Assembly: GCA_014621425.1 (NCBI GenBank)
Contig: JAANBB010000024.1
Span: 124,001-188,000, forward strand
DNA from: Cylindrodendrum hubeiense
Lineage: Eukaryota; Ascomycota; Sordariomycetes; Hypocreales; Nectriaceae
Reading direction: 5' to 3'
Length of the DNA: 64,000 nucleotides
This document shows, piece after piece, positions 32,205-44,182 of the stretch (positions within the stretch are counted from its first letter, which is position 1; every line of letters begins with the position of its first letter). The notes below the pieces were generated by a model, which saw nothing but the letters and a program-made list of their open reading frames with translations, was not told the origin of the DNA and did no database searches. The position numbers and the translations under genes are program-made.

Positions 32205-32759
32205 GGTCAGAATGATTCAACCTCTAGACGAAAACAGCGTGTCGCATAGCTGGGAATACTATTTCAGTGCCTCGAGATAGGATGCAGCAACCAGGATGAA
32301 CCATCTTTTATACCACCCCACTTTGTTGCGAACGCACACGACGCGAATGCGTTGAGTACGAGTGAAGCCCAAATAGGAATACCCCAGACCGCAGCATGGC
32401 CAAGATGAATATCTCGCTTCGGGGACTTTTGCGACATTGAAAGGGAAAAGGAAAGTGTGAAGCCGAAGCCAGATTCCAGTGCATCGAGGGCGAATGAATA
32501 CCTCGCTTCGAGGCCAAAGCGGTCAGCTCCGTGCAAGGGTGCCCTCGTCTCGATACCCAGTCATCGGAAGTGGCGCCAAGTAGCCAAGTAGCCAAGACCC
32601 ATCCGTACGCTAATGAACATGTGATGAGCCTGTCTGAGATATAGGTAATAATGGCTTGCCACCCATTTCACCGCAAGGACGTGCCGAATTCACACCTAAG
32701 CCAACCCTAGTCGACACACCTCCCACGCACATTCCCAAACCCCCCAAAGGACTTGCAGT
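32205..32759. promoter_or_regulatory. Divergent promoter of transketolase-like and aldolase genes
   Basis: 555 bp shared upstream region. It holds an imperfect 20-bp direct repeat, ATGAATA-Y-CTCGCTTCG-R-GG, at 32405-32424 and 32494-32513 (18 of 20 identical, 89 bp apart) that could be a shared regulator site. Near 32574-32592 there is also a short AAGTAGCC duplication. Confidence 0.45.
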
Positions 32760-33744
32760 ATGGATGCATCATTTGAGAAGAATGCGGGGAGGCAAAATCG
32801 TACGCTCGAGATCCTGCGGGCTGCCACGAAAGGCAAATATGGTGTCCTAGCTATCATCTGGTAAATGACCGATTGAGCGAGAGCCCTGCAAGGATGGCAT
32901 TGACGAGGCAACAGCTACAACATTGAACACCTCACCGCCCTTGTGCGTGCCGCTGAGGCTAAGCGGTCGCCACTTATCCTTCTACTATTTCCTTCAACGG
33001 TGAAACAGATCCCAACATTAGCGTGGGCAGCAGCAGCGGCAGTGGAGTCTGCGACTGTGCCGCTATCATTGCATCTAGACCATGCGCAAGACGAGGCCCA
33101 GATACGAGAGATTGCCACCAGTTATCCCTTTGACTCAATAATGGTGGACATGAGCCACTACGACCATGAAGAAAACTTGGCACGGACGAAAGTACTAACA
33201 AGGCTGTGCCATGAGCATGACATTGCTGTGGAGGCCGAAAGTGGGCGCATCAACGGTGGAGAAGAAGGAATCGCCGACACAGGCGCGCTCGAGGGTGAGG
33301 CAAATACCAGCACAGGTTACTGAGGCTTACTCGGCTGACATGGTGGAAATAGCACTCCTCACCACTCCAGAGCAGGTGGAAGAATTCATTGCTGCTGACA
33401 TTGACCTCCTCGCACCGAGCATAGGGAACATCCACGGCGACTACGGACCCCGAGGCCCCGAGCTCGATTACCCCCGATTATCGAGCGTTAACAAACAGGT
33501 CGAGGGCCGAGTGATGGTAGCTCTTCACGGCACAAACGACTTTACACCCGACATCATGAGGCAATGCATACAGAATGGATCAGTGAAGCTGAATGTCAAT
33601 AAGCTCATATTGGAGGTCTGGAATGTCCACTTGCAGGAAAATGCACGCAAGCCATTGATGCAGCTGATGGATGAGGGCATGGACGTGCTACAAAAAGAAA
33701 CAGAGCGATGGATGGACATCTGCGGAAGCACTGGCAAGGCCTAA
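32760..33744 (+). CDS. Class II (zinc) fructose-bisphosphate aldolase-like protein
   Basis: 290 residues in three exons (32760-32860, 32915-33294, 33353-33744; introns 54 and 58 nt). It belongs to the class II fructose-bisphosphate/tagatose-bisphosphate aldolase family. Visible active-site elements: SLHLDHAQD (metal His and catalytic Asp), VEAESGRINGGEEG (Glu loop), GNIHGDYGP (metal His) and ALHGTNDF (metal His; the usual LHGGSG is changed after the His-Gly pair). The usual N-x-D near the end (KINVDTD) reads KLNVNK. Metal ligands are kept, so it is probably active, but changed phosphate-loop residues suggest a different sugar phosphate. About 290 residues is short compared with yeast Fba1 (359) and closer to bacterial GatY/KbaY types. 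It shares a promoter with the transketolase-like pseudoenzyme, which points to a joint role. Confidence 0.88.
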
Positions 33745-35166
33745 CTGAATTATTATCTCCAGATTCAGTAAATTATACCTTTGGAGATTTCTCAAAATCA
33801 TAGATATGCTCTATTGATCGTAGCCGCTATTTCCAATCTCAATAAGATTATCTTGCAAGACAGTTAATTAAACTGCGACCTCTAATCCTCTTTCGGAGGT
33901 CAAGACCCAGGAAGCTGGGCGTCTTCATCAAGCACAACGAAGATCAGATCTCCTCAAGGTTATCCAACCAGTTGGTAGAATATTTCAGCAAGGCCAATGA
34001 ATAAATAATCCGATTGGCCCTGTCCCTGGTGTACAACTTGGGTTGATTGGTCTGGAATCAGTACGACAGGCCGACTTCACTATGATCTTCTCCAGGCCCT
34101 TGAACCGATCGCCCGGGGACTCCGGTACCTGGAATAATCTGCGGGGGTATCACGAGACAGCTGTGAATCTTGCTCTGCGGGAGATCGATGTGTCCTCGAG
34201 GCGAATCTAGTTCCAATGTACAGCCGCAAAGTATGCATCACATGGACTTGGTCAAGTGCAGCTATGCTCTTAGTCGGATCAAGCTATCGATTCAGCTTGA
34301 AGTTTGCCCCCCAGGTACTTAGATTGAGTGGTCAATGTTTCCCGCAACCGTGCAATGATGAATGAAGACCTACGAAGCGCCTGCACATTCCATGACATAC
34401 CGATCAGGATTTGGTGGAATATACACCCGGGTGCCCTATCTCAAAATAATTGGTGAAGCTGGCAGTAAGTAATTCTAATTGATTTGACATCACAATGGCA
34501 TCGGCGTGATGGTTACTGTGCTTCGAGGAGGCCTGTTCACGAATTATGCAGGCGGATCATCTTACAAAGCCATCAAAGCACACTATTTGTGTAGCTGGGC
34601 CGGCCGGCACTGACTGTTGGGGAATCTCGCACGTCCATTCAGTCTGAGCGTTTACACAACTATTCAACCGATGTAAAGGGGTTGACTGAGGGAGAGAACT
34701 CTTCCAAGGTCACGTCCAACGGTGCATGTGCAGGACGACGGGCCTCGTATCGAAGCCACAGTGGAGAAGGGCGTTCGCATCGAGGACCAAAGTTTCAGAC
34801 TTGTGCTTCGCTACACCCTGCGATTGGCTTCGCTCGCCCGAACACAGGGAGCCTGGGCTCTTAGCGCCTCCATCTTCGAGTCATTCCCTCCCCGCGCGGT
34901 GGAGGCCCCGGACTCCCCATGGGGTAATCAAGCGTCATAGCTTTAGGCTTTCTGGGGAAACATCTCCAATCGTCGCGTTGTGATGTTTTCTTCAAATACA
35001 GAGTGTCTGACCACTCAATCGTTCTCCCTCAAGCCAAACTCATCGGTCAAGTGCTACAACAACTCCCACGCACATCACCGACCAGCACCGTCCAATCGTC
35101 TTCCGAGTGTTCGCTCATCCGCGCTCTTGTTCACGCAGCAGCCGGGCAATTCTGCACCGTCTCACC
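33745..35166. other. Intergenic region, 1.4 kb
   Basis: No supported gene; only short frames without domains. The last 300 bp are C-rich and pyrimidine-rich, consistent with the leader of the following MFS gene. Confidence 0.5.
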
Positions 35167-36787
35167 ATGGAGTCTCTCGACCAGATGGACCTCAAAAATG
35201 CCTCCGATAAGCCGTCCGAGCATGTCGAGGACCAAGACATCACTTGGACCGAGGAGGAGGAGAAGGCTCTCGTCAAAAAGATCGACTTGTTCCTCCTGCC
35301 CACCATTTGGCTCATGTACCTGCTGTCCTACATGGACCGAACTAAGTGAGTTTGAGCAACTGCCTGCATTGCGTGTAAAGTTCTTTGAACCATATCTGAC
35401 CTCTTTTTCAGCATTGGCAATGCCAAGATCGCCGGTATGGCTGATGACCTTGCTTTGACTTCGTCTCAGTATAGCACAATTCTCGTTGTTTTCTTCGGTA
35501 AGACCCAGAGTTCCATCTTAACTGTCATAAACAGAATGGCTAATAGGAAATAGTCGGATATGTTGTGTTCGAGCCGCCATCCAATATGATCCTGGTCCGA
35601 ACCCGCCCATCGCTGTACCTGCCCGCCATCATGGCCGTGTGGGGTGTCTTGACTTGTCTTATGGCTCTCGTTCAGCACTACCACCATCTCATCATCCTCC
35701 GGGTCTTCGTCGGTATCATGGAGTCCGGCTTTGCTCCCGGCATTCTGCTCATCATTTCCTCCTGGTACAAGAGAGGCGAACAATCCAAGCGTTTCGCCGT
35801 CTTCATGTCCGCAGCTATCCTCTCGGGAGCCTTCGGTGGCCTACTGGCAGGTGCCATTACTGGTGGCCTCGAAGGAGCCCACGGCCTCCGTGGATGGCGC
35901 TGGCTCTTCATCGTTGAGGGTGTTGCCACCGTCGGATGGGCCGGCATTTCAACATTCATCCTGCTAGATTTCCCCGCCAACTCAAAGAGACTCACAGAGC
36001 GCGAGAGAGCTATCGCCATTGCGAGGTTGCGAGAGGACAGTGTCACTGTGAGAGGTGACGGTGAGAAGATCGGAAAAAGAAAGTCATTCTTGCTCGCTCT
36101 TGGAGACTGGAGGACTTGGGGATTTATCCTCGGCTACATGGTATTTTCCACTTGCCCCATAATAACTCCAACAAAACTAATCTGGTGCTAGGTCATCGTT
36201 GGTTCATCCACTCTGTCATACTTTTACCCTACCTTGGTCAAGGGTCTCGGATATACCAGTACTGTCCAAGCCCAGTACATGACTGTATGTTGTACCCATG
36301 CACAGTTAATACATGATGCAGATTATCTAACAATTGCATACAGGTCCCTATCTACGCCGTCGCGTTTGTATGCACCGCTATCAGCGGGTATTTCGCCGAC
36401 AAGATCCCCAATCATCGTGGACTCGTCATTGCAGGCTGGCTCACTTTCTCCATGATTACGTCTATCGCCGTCTGTGTCGTCTACAACTTCACCGCCCGCT
36501 ATGCTCTTCTTGTTCTCATGGCGGCAGGCCTCTGGGCCTCCAATGCTGTGTCGCTGAGTTTCGCCTCGTCGACATTTGGATCGATGGATGCCGAAGTGCG
36601 CGCTATAGCCCTCGCACTGATGAACGGCATGGGAAACCTTGCGCAGATCTACGGAGCGTATTTGTTCCCCTCAGATGATGCACCAAAGTATCTTTTAGGA
36701 TTTGGTGTTATTTCTGGCATGCTGGGCTTCGGCGTCTGTGTGTATATTACGATGCATGTTCTCGTCCGTCGCTACGTTAAGGATTAA
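35167..36787 (+). CDS. MFS transporter, anion:cation symporter (allantoate/nicotinate permease) type
   Basis: 462-residue plasma-membrane carrier. Five exons: 35167-35345, 35412-35497, 35554-36140, 36192-36284, 36344-36787; introns 51-66 nt. Acidic N-terminus, then the ACS-family opening DLFLLPTIWLMYLLSYMDRTNIGNAK, followed by GYVVFEPPSNMIL, the RVFVGIMESGFAPGILLIISSWY segment and a long loop ahead of helix 7. These are hallmarks of the Dal5/Tna1 family, which imports anionic vitamins, allantoate or other organic acids by proton symport. No pathway gene adjoins it closely, so the substrate is open. At 462 residues it is slightly short because the C-terminal tail is brief. Confidence 0.9.
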
Positions 36788-36902
36788 ATAGCTGGTTGAT
36801 ACGCCAATGATTGTGAGTTACTCTATATTACATAAACTCCCATGGTTGGCACCCATTCAAAATACAAATTTTCTTCCTTTTAGCCCAGTGGTATCTTCCA
36901 TA

Positions 36903-37880
36903 TCAGAGGTGATCAATCACCCCACTCGGACACACTTCCATAGCAATCAATCTCCATTCCTCCCACTGCCGGAGCAAGAGTTGGTGCACATCAGGTTTTA
37001 ACTCACTCACCGTCCATGTATCATACGTCCATGGTTTGCCAACAGCAGTGAAATGGAGAACATAGGACTGAGCAAGAAGATCCTCCATGTCTTGGTCGGA
37101 TGCTGCCTGTGAGGCAACGGGAGCCGCGACATTTGATGCAGTGGCTCTCGGTTCGAACCAGGATGGGAGACTCCAGTCTTCCCAATGGGTGTTCAACACG
37201 ATATACGAACCAGGAAGTCGAACAGCTATGTCTCCGAAAAGCGCATTGACAATGTCCATGTCGTACTGGTGCGGTGGGAGAGTCGCGACTGTCTGCTTGA
37301 TTTGGTCCCATAGCTTAGCGGTGGGCTGTATGAGCATGAGAGTGCTGCTTAAGAAAGAGTCGTCGAGCCAGTAAGCTCTTGGGGCGGCAAGATCTGTTGG
37401 CGGCAGGTCGAAGAGGTGATCGAGACTTTTCAGGATGAGTTGATCTGCATCGAGTACGACGACGCGGCGTAGGGTTGGGTCAATCTCGTGCATTCTGAAA
37501 GCCCCCAGCTTGAGTAAGCAACCGCGATAGTAATCGCTACTATTGGGGTGAAGAGGCATGGGTTTCTCTTTGATGACCTCGGCGCCCATGGACTTGAAGG
37601 AAGACCGGTATTTCGAGGAGACATCGTTGGACACCAAGACAACAATGCGGTGCTTTGATTGGTGAACTGTCTTTATCAGATGGATATTGACGAGGACCGA
37701 GCAGGCATATTCATCCTGGGCAGCGTAAAAGACGTAGGCATTAGGGCTGCCTGCTTCTGGTCGTGCTACCTCAGAGGACCCATACTTGTTGGCGAGGATA
37801 AAGAACAGTGTCAAACATGTAAGAAAGAAGAGTACTTTTAAAACGGGGCTTGTTCTTGGGAAGCGATGACGAAACCGCAT
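36903..37880 (-). CDS. Glycosyltransferase family 8 type II membrane protein (glycogenin-like)
   Basis: Intronless gene, 325 residues. A short basic N-terminus and one membrane anchor (residues 14-31, VLKVLFFLTCLTLFFILA) place the catalytic part in the Golgi lumen. The GT8 fold is shown by AYVFYAAQDEYACSVLVNIHLIK, the metal-binding DxD (VVVLDADQLILKSLDHLFDLP) and LMLIQPTAKLWDQI; HFTAVGKPW near the end is the second metal/UDP-sugar His motif. It should transfer a sugar (glucose or N-acetylglucosamine type) from UDP-sugar. It overlaps neither neighbour; its 3' end faces the MFS gene 115 bp away. Confidence 0.9.
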   Translation of the reverse strand: MRFRHRFPRTSPVLKVLFFLTCLTLFFILANKYGSSEVARPEAGSPNAYVFYAAQDEYACSVLVNIHLIKTVHQSKHRIVVLVSNDVSSKYRSSFKSMGAEVIKEKPMPLHPNSSDYYRGCLLKLGAFRMHEIDPTLRRVVVLDADQLILKSLDHLFDLPPTDLAAPRAYWLDDSFLSSTLMLIQPTAKLWDQIKQTVATLPPHQYDMDIVNALFGDIAVRLPGSYIVLNTHWEDWSLPSWFEPRATASNVAAPVASQAASDQDMEDLLAQSYVLHFTAVGKPWTYDTWTVSELKPDVHQLLLRQWEEWRLIAMEVCPSGVIDHL

Positions 37881-38269
37881 GTCGTAACACAGCTATTGAT
37901 TGAGATGAAGGAAAGGCCTTCCTCCTTCCTCGCTCGTGAGCGTATTTGGCTAAGTGTCTGTTTCGTCCAGGGTATTTGTTAGTCATCAGCTTCTCAGGGG
38001 TATTCGGGTGCGGGCCATGTGGAATATTCCGTGCTTGACAAACCAATCAGACATCAGAATGACTTCATTAGCCTGTTATCAACCACTCCATTCCATCGAT
38101 GAGGGGGGCACCTTTTTCTGTGAGCAACTGATCCGATGATTTTCCGTCGCTGGCTCAAAGCCAAACGAGTCAGAGATAATAAACCCCTCAGTCAACACCC
38201 GGTTTTCTTCAAGTCAGCTTGATAAAGGTTGAATGGCAATGCTATTTCTAGCATGAGAAACCCATAATA
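37881..38269. other. Divergent intergenic region
   Basis: 389 bp between the GT8 gene and the second Zn2Cys6 gene, which are divergently transcribed. No open frame of note. Confidence 0.5.
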
Positions 38270-40946
38270 ATGGCCAAGTGTTTAACATGTAAGGGGCGAA
38301 AGGTGCGCTGCGATGCAGCTGTCCCGTCTTGTTCCGCATGTCTTCGCCTCAATTTAGTCTGTCAACGGAAAAATACGGACAAGGTTCTCACTTGGCTGCC
38401 ACCTACCCTACACTTCGCGGAAAGCAACATCGCAGGAAGATCCAAGCAAGAGTCACCGTTAGATGATATTTCAAGACGCGGTCGTCAAGTATTTTTCACA
38501 GGACAGTGACGGCTGTAGATTACCCATATCATGCTTCGCATTCAATCCATATCTCCACAAATTTGCTTGAACTATTCGGTGGTAGAGCGTAGGCACCAAC
38601 AATCCACCTCCCATCCTACTTGCTCTTCATTTGAACACTACGACGTTAGTTTTAGTTTATTGGCACACTAACAGGAGAATGAGTGTTTGATCTTGAGGCA
38701 TGTATCATCGTGGCTAACAGTCATTAGATTCGGAACAGATAACCACCTCCAAACTTATCAAGCAGGTTATTGGTGGAGCCGACATCGACAAAATCTGCAA
38801 TGATCTCGACAGGACTGTTAACAGTGATAGCCGCTTCTCAAGCTCCATTGGTTTATTTTCTATTATCTTTCCCGAGAATCTTCAGCACTCTCAATTGCTT
38901 ACCTCGGACCAGCATGGTGCTTTACTGTGCGACTCGGATCGACAGTCCGCCTGTCAGCTCTCAACTCAAACCAACTGTAAGTAATACTTAAAAATGCAAT
39001 CAGTCATTGAAGAATTACTAGCTTACATGTAAACTTTTTAATAAAAGTCTTTGAACAACTTTCAGAGACTTGTGAGCGACATTTTACCACGAGCGAGTGC
39101 TCTCACCAAGATTTTATTACTCCATCTGGCGTGAATTTCACAACAGACGAATCCAGATCACCAGCTATAGACCATACGACGGAGAAGTCAAGCAATGCTA
39201 TATCCTCCCCATTTTACAGACGCGACAGCCACCCCAATATAATTCCAGTCAACAACAACGCTGCTACAAATCAAGGCATGCTAAACTCAGCACCCTGGGA
39301 TTATCTCGGAGGTTCAATGCTTCAAGATAATACCCAGCTACCTTCTGTCTTTGGACGTGACGATACATACGCATTTGGACCACAATGTCTGCCCGGTACA
39401 GCTGGGGTTTCCTACTCAGAGACTGTCTTAGTAGCCGATGACGGACAACCGCCAATACCAGATGGTATTGGATTGTTGGTACATAATCCAAGTAGTTTTG
39501 CGAATGCGTTGCCAGACACGACGTACTTTTTGCTTGACCACTACAAAACGAAAATGCTCGCTTCGTTTAGTCCCAAGCAGAATCCCTATCCTCCTTGGAA
39601 GGTGTTGCACCTACCAAGCGCCTTGCAGGCTGTGTCGGAGATCAGCATCTGGGGTAGTGCAGATCACTTCCGAACCTCCTTGCTTTATAGCATCTTGGCT
39701 GTTTGCGCCTTCAACCTCGACGCTTCTTCAAATCCGAAACTCGACAACACAACGTTTTGGAGACTCAAAGCTACTGAGTATTGCCAGATAGCCTATGACA
39801 AATTGAGGATCGGAACTTTATCTGGCGCCGATGAGCAACGCCCAGGTGGAACCGACGAGCTCGTGATAGCGACCATGAGCATGAACACAATATCTGTGGG
39901 TCATTCACACTTTTATAATGCTTCCATCGTCAGGCACTAATTGGTAACAGGTTATGAGCGGCAGGGCAAATCAGGCAAGGCATTTCCTCTTGGCTGCCGA
40001 GAGAATAATTGAGCGACGTTCTGTAGTTGAGAACCGACAGTTTCGAGACTTCAAAACGGTATGCAACATGCTTTTATACACTCGAGTCATGGAAGAGGTA
40101 ACACACGTCTATCCTACAGCAAAGCGATCGCCCCAAGCTTCTGGGGTCAGATCGCGTTCACAATCTAGTACTACGAAAGCAAATCTCCATGCATCAGGAG
40201 ATGCGAGATTTCCATCCTTAAGGACTCAAGCTTTCATGGAGACGAAGGATGTTGAAGAACTGCGGCCAGCGATGCTCGAGTCTTTTTTAAACGGTGCCCC
40301 AGTTTCCTATACACATATCACTTCGGAATTCGATGAAATATTTGGCCTCTCAGAATCTCTGATCAGCCTTATATCACGCACAACTCACGTTATCAACATG
40401 ATCGAGGCTGATCTTGCAGATCTTAAAGATCCCATCGATGTGGATATTATTAGAATACTTGAACGAGATATCTGTGAATGGACCCTGGAGGGCCCAAACA
40501 CAACCCAGATGGATAATGCGCCAAATGCGAAAGACGAAAAAGACCCGTCCTTCAAGAGCACAAGCGCAGCAGTCCATACAGCCCTCATCATATGCTTCTA
40601 TCGGGATATTCGCCATGTCCACCCCGTCTTAATTCAACACTTTGTGGACAAGACACTACTTCATCTTCTGGAATATGAGAGACTGACCAGCGACCGTGCC
40701 AATTTCGCTGCTGCTGGGATTTGCTGGGCTGCGTTCGTCATTGGGTGTGAAGCTACCGATGACTTGTTAAAAGAGAAGATACTTCAATTGCTTTCACGTC
40801 TGGCCGACAAAAGTGGAAACGGGAACTTCAGAACGGCTTTGCAGTTCATCCCTGTCGTCTGGGAGTCAAGATTGGAAACTGGAACTTTTGACCTGAGCTG
40901 GAGACAAGTGCTCAGAACTTCCAAGCTCAAACTTCTCCTATCTTAA
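38270..40946 (+). CDS. Zn2Cys6 transcription factor, PF11951 (ARCA-like) type
   Basis: Regulator of about 772 residues. It starts with a compact zinc cluster at the very N-terminus (residues 4-31; C-x2-C-x6-C-x6-C-x2-C-x6-C). Exon 1 is 38270 to about 38488, exon 2 about 38721-38976, then 39048-39895 and 39951-40946. The first intron is unsure: the chosen ends (GTATTT...AACAG) keep phase but make a 232-nt intron, longer than the others here. The part around DHYKTKMLASFSPKQNPYPPWKVLHLPSAL fits the fungal-specific domain 2 (PF11951). It converges with a class II aldolase/adducin gene, beyond which lies a divergent EamA transporter, so it may control these two. Two CGGCCG sites occur in their shared promoter. 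Confidence 0.82.
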
Positions 40947-41028
40947 AACATATTCTCAAGGTATATGTCTTGCGGTTGGGATTAAACAGCCACTGTATTG
41001 CCTTATGCGATAGTATAGTCCAGATGTA

Positions 41029-42006
41029 TCAAGCATAGCCTTGCAATTTTCGAAATCTTATTTCGTTCTCAACATCCGGCTGGAATTCACAATACAAGGA
41101 GTCCTGATACCAAACCGTCAGTATCAATTTTCCCAAAGTTTCAATGGTACGTACCGGATCGCTGGTTGTCTCGCAAGTGTGCTTGGCAGTCTCTTCGTCG
41201 ATGCATTTCTTTTCTAAGCCCTCCTTCGTGGCAGCTTCGACGAGCAACTGAATTTCACAGCAGCGTTCCATCAAGGTGAAAAGATATGCAGCCTCGTCAA
41301 CAGTTTGACCAACGGTAAGCAGACCATGATTTTGCATAATTAGACCCCTGCCTTTTGGCCCCAGAGCTGTTGCCACGGGACTGCTCAAGTTCTCGTCGAA
41401 AACAACGCCGCCGTAACTCGCAAGCACGGCTTGGGCCTCTCCATAAAACATGGCCGCGTCTCCATTCAACATCTCAAAGGGTCGACCGAAAGCTGACCAG
41501 GCCTTTCCAAACCGGGAGTGGCAGTGGCATGCTGCAATGACATCTGGGCGGGCTCTGTGGATTGCCGAATGAATCAGGAAACCTGCGGCATTCACGGAGC
41601 GTTTTGTATTCCCGCCGATGATCTCTCCATCCTCATTCACCAACACCATGTCTTCTGGTTCTAGCAAGGCAAAGTGCACACCGATTCTACCAACGGATTA
41701 GGTCAAATTATCAATTTTTGGTTAAGATTGTTAAAAAAGAACATACGGATTGGTCCAGAATTTGTCAGGGAATTCCGGATCGCGTAGTGAGATGTGACCT
41801 GCCATCCCTTCACTATAGCCTCTGCGTGCGAAAACATGGAATGCATGCGCCATGTGCTCCAACATGAAAGCTCGCTTTTTAGCGACATCTGAAAAGACCG
41901 GCATCGCTGTCATTGCATTCCCCTGAACGATAGACTCAAGTGGTGTTTTTTTACGCCCATCTCGAAATACCAACTGGGTTTCCTGAGTTTCCGAGCTTGG
42001 GTCCAT
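41029..42006 (-). CDS. Class II aldolase/adducin domain protein
   Basis: 305 residues, two exons (41747-42006, 41029-41686; 60-nt intron). The frame is open upstream, but the first in-frame ATG is 42006 (MDPSSETQ). The aldolase_II/adducin fold is indicated by MAHAFHVFARRGYSEGMAGHISLRDPE, the zinc-binding ACHCHSRFGKAWS and IMQNHGLLTVG, with His residues in the correct places. The family includes fuculose- and ribulose-phosphate aldolases or epimerases as well as non-catalytic adducins; many fungal members of this length sit in catabolic or secondary clusters. Keeping both the His-x-His and the later His argues for a zinc enzyme. It shares a promoter with a drug/metabolite transporter and converges with a zinc-cluster regulator. 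Confidence 0.88.
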
Positions 42007-42660
42007 GGTCGTAATTCGCTTTAGGGTTTCGGTTGTGAAAGTTCTCGGTGATAGAATATCTATGAAGTCGTTGAATCTTAAGCCAAGAACCACATTATAC
42101 TTATACCTGAGAACAACGCGCCGAACATCGCGATCCAACTGACCGTGCGGCTACTTGTGGTGATGATCGGCCGAGCAAGCCCAGAGTAGAAAACGGATGG
42201 GGCGAACGGATGCCCACAATTTCCTAAGTGTCGACGCTAGCATAATTGACACACTGAACATGGTCGTGTCGGCCGACATGTCGTGCTTCGTCATCCGTCG
42301 ATCTCCGAGACCAGGTAAAATTGCCGAGCCGCGACATTGATTCAGAAATTCGTGCTTGGTCTCGGGTAGAGTTTGGACCAGAGGACAAAATCGCCCTTGG
42401 CGAAGAAAGCGATTCTCTATTCAGAACAGAGACCCTGTTAATTCCAGTTAATTACACTAAAAGCCGTAGCCTCGATAAAGAAGATCCACATTCACAGGAA
42501 ACACGGTGGTCAGGGGGGAATTTGCACTGTAGGCCCATTCATTGATTACAAACCCCGCAATCGCCTTCGCGGATTTATTTTTCACAGCTGTGGCTATCCA
42601 TTGGAAAAATACAACAAGGAGTCTACAAGCACACCTGGAATTTCCAGGCAGACCGTAAGG
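42007..42660. promoter_or_regulatory. Divergent promoter of aldolase/adducin enzyme and EamA transporter
   Basis: 654 bp. It contains a perfect 12-bp palindrome TGTCGGCCGACA at 42267-42278 and a second TCGGCCGA at 42167-42174. CGGCCG is a plausible zinc-cluster dimer site. The transporter's frame is open upstream to 42601 without an ATG before 42661. Confidence 0.5.
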
Positions 42661-44182
42661 ATGGTATATGGGACAGTGAAGCCCTCAGCTGCAAAGCCAA
42701 GTCATTCGGGCTTGTCCACGTCACTGGTACAGAGCGCAGCTGACGCCAACCTACCGTCTCCTTTGATCTCCGTTGATGAGAATGCGGCAGAGGCACGTGG
42801 CCCAGAGAACCAAAGCAATGTCTTCTGGTTAAAGGCCAAGGCGTTTTACGCTAAAAACATTGGTCTTTTCTTCGTCTTTGTGGCGCAAATATTTGTCTCT
42901 GTTGTAAGTGCACGGGCAGAGAGTGATCTACTGTCACAAGTGATGTGTGCTAACATGACAGATGTCTATGACCACCCGACTACTTGAGACCGGCTTTGAG
43001 CCAAAGATTCATGCACTGCAGATTATATTCGTGCGCATGTTCGCCACCGCTGTGATCGGATCCTTGTACATGTGGTACACGCAGGTTCCGGACTTTCCCT
43101 TGGGCCACTCCGGCGTCAGAGGACTACTCGTTCTTAGAGGCATCGCAGGCTCCACGGGATTATTTGGTCTATACTGTATGGCTTCATACCCATCACGTTG
43201 AACAATGGTGCGCTGACACTTGGAATCAGATTCGTTATCATACCTCGACATCTCCGAAGCAACCGTAATTACGTTTCTTGTCCCTACACTGACAGCGTTC
43301 GTCTGTTGGGTCATTCTTAATGTTAGTTTCATAAATGCAATGACACATGGACCTGTCATCCTAATCTCTCAAAATTAGGAACCCTTCACGATTAAAGAAG
43401 CTTCCGCTAGCTTGATCGCATTCATGGGGGTATTGGTCATAGCTCGGCCGGCTTTTCTGTTCCCAAGTCACGATGTTGACAGTCTATCGTCCCATTCTGC
43501 CAACAATGATTCCTCACACCTCGGTATCGATATTCAAGGGGGTATACTCCCCCCAGTTAAAGCGAACCCTGCCGAGCGCTCTATCGCCATAGCTTGCGCG
43601 ATACTGGGATCTTTCTCAGCTGCGACAGCCTACGCCATTATCCGTACAATTGGAAAGCGAGCTCACTCGCTAGTGAGCGTCAATTACTTTGCTGTATTCG
43701 CTAGTATCAGCTCATTCCTGATTATTATGATTCATCCAAATCTGCAGTTCGAGATCCCTCAAACTCCTACACAATGGTAAAGTCTGCAACCGGCTATGAC
43801 GCGGAAAGTAGCTTACAGTTGACGTGTGCAGGATCCTTCTCTCTTCCATTGGTATCTCGGGTTTCTTGCTACAAGTTTTCTTAACAGAGGGACTAAAGAG
43901 GGAGAAAGCAGGCAGGGCAACAAATCTTATTGTAGGTTTCTCAGGATAAAAAGCCCCACCAGTTATCTAACATGCCAATAGTACACTCAAATGATCTTTG
44001 CGCTTATAATTGAGCGTGTTGTCTGGGGAACTACACCACCACTTACAAGCCTTCTCGGAAGTATGTTGATTATTGGAGCAGCTGTCTGGGTCAGCCTGCA
44101 GAAGAAGGCGCCAGTGGAGCAAAGGAGACCAGTCGCTGAAGAGGAGAGAGGGCTCTTGGAAAGTGAAAACGAAGAGAACTAA
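42661..44182 (+). CDS. EamA-family drug/metabolite transporter
   Basis: 415 residues, six exons: 42661-42903, 42962-43175, 43230-43321, 43379-43776, 43832-43931, 43982-44182; introns 50-58 nt, all in phase. Ten hydrophobic helices arranged as two EamA repeats: repeat 1 from NIGLFFVFVAQIFVSV to LNEPFTIKEASASLIAFMGVLVIARP, repeat 2 from SIAIACAILGSFSAATAYAI to ERVVWGTTPPLTSLLGSMLIIGAAVWV. The paired E-P-F-T and W-G-T-T-P signatures at the ninth-helix positions are typical of DMT carriers related to RhaT/SLC35G. Acidic, Glu-rich C-terminus. It probably exports or moves a small metabolite at the plasma or an inner membrane, and may serve the adjacent aldolase/adducin enzyme. Confidence 0.9.

Noticed and set aside
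37150..37165. GGTTCGAACC-like motif suggesting a tRNA T-arm
   Set aside because: It lies within the GT8 coding sequence; no acceptor or anticodon stems around it.
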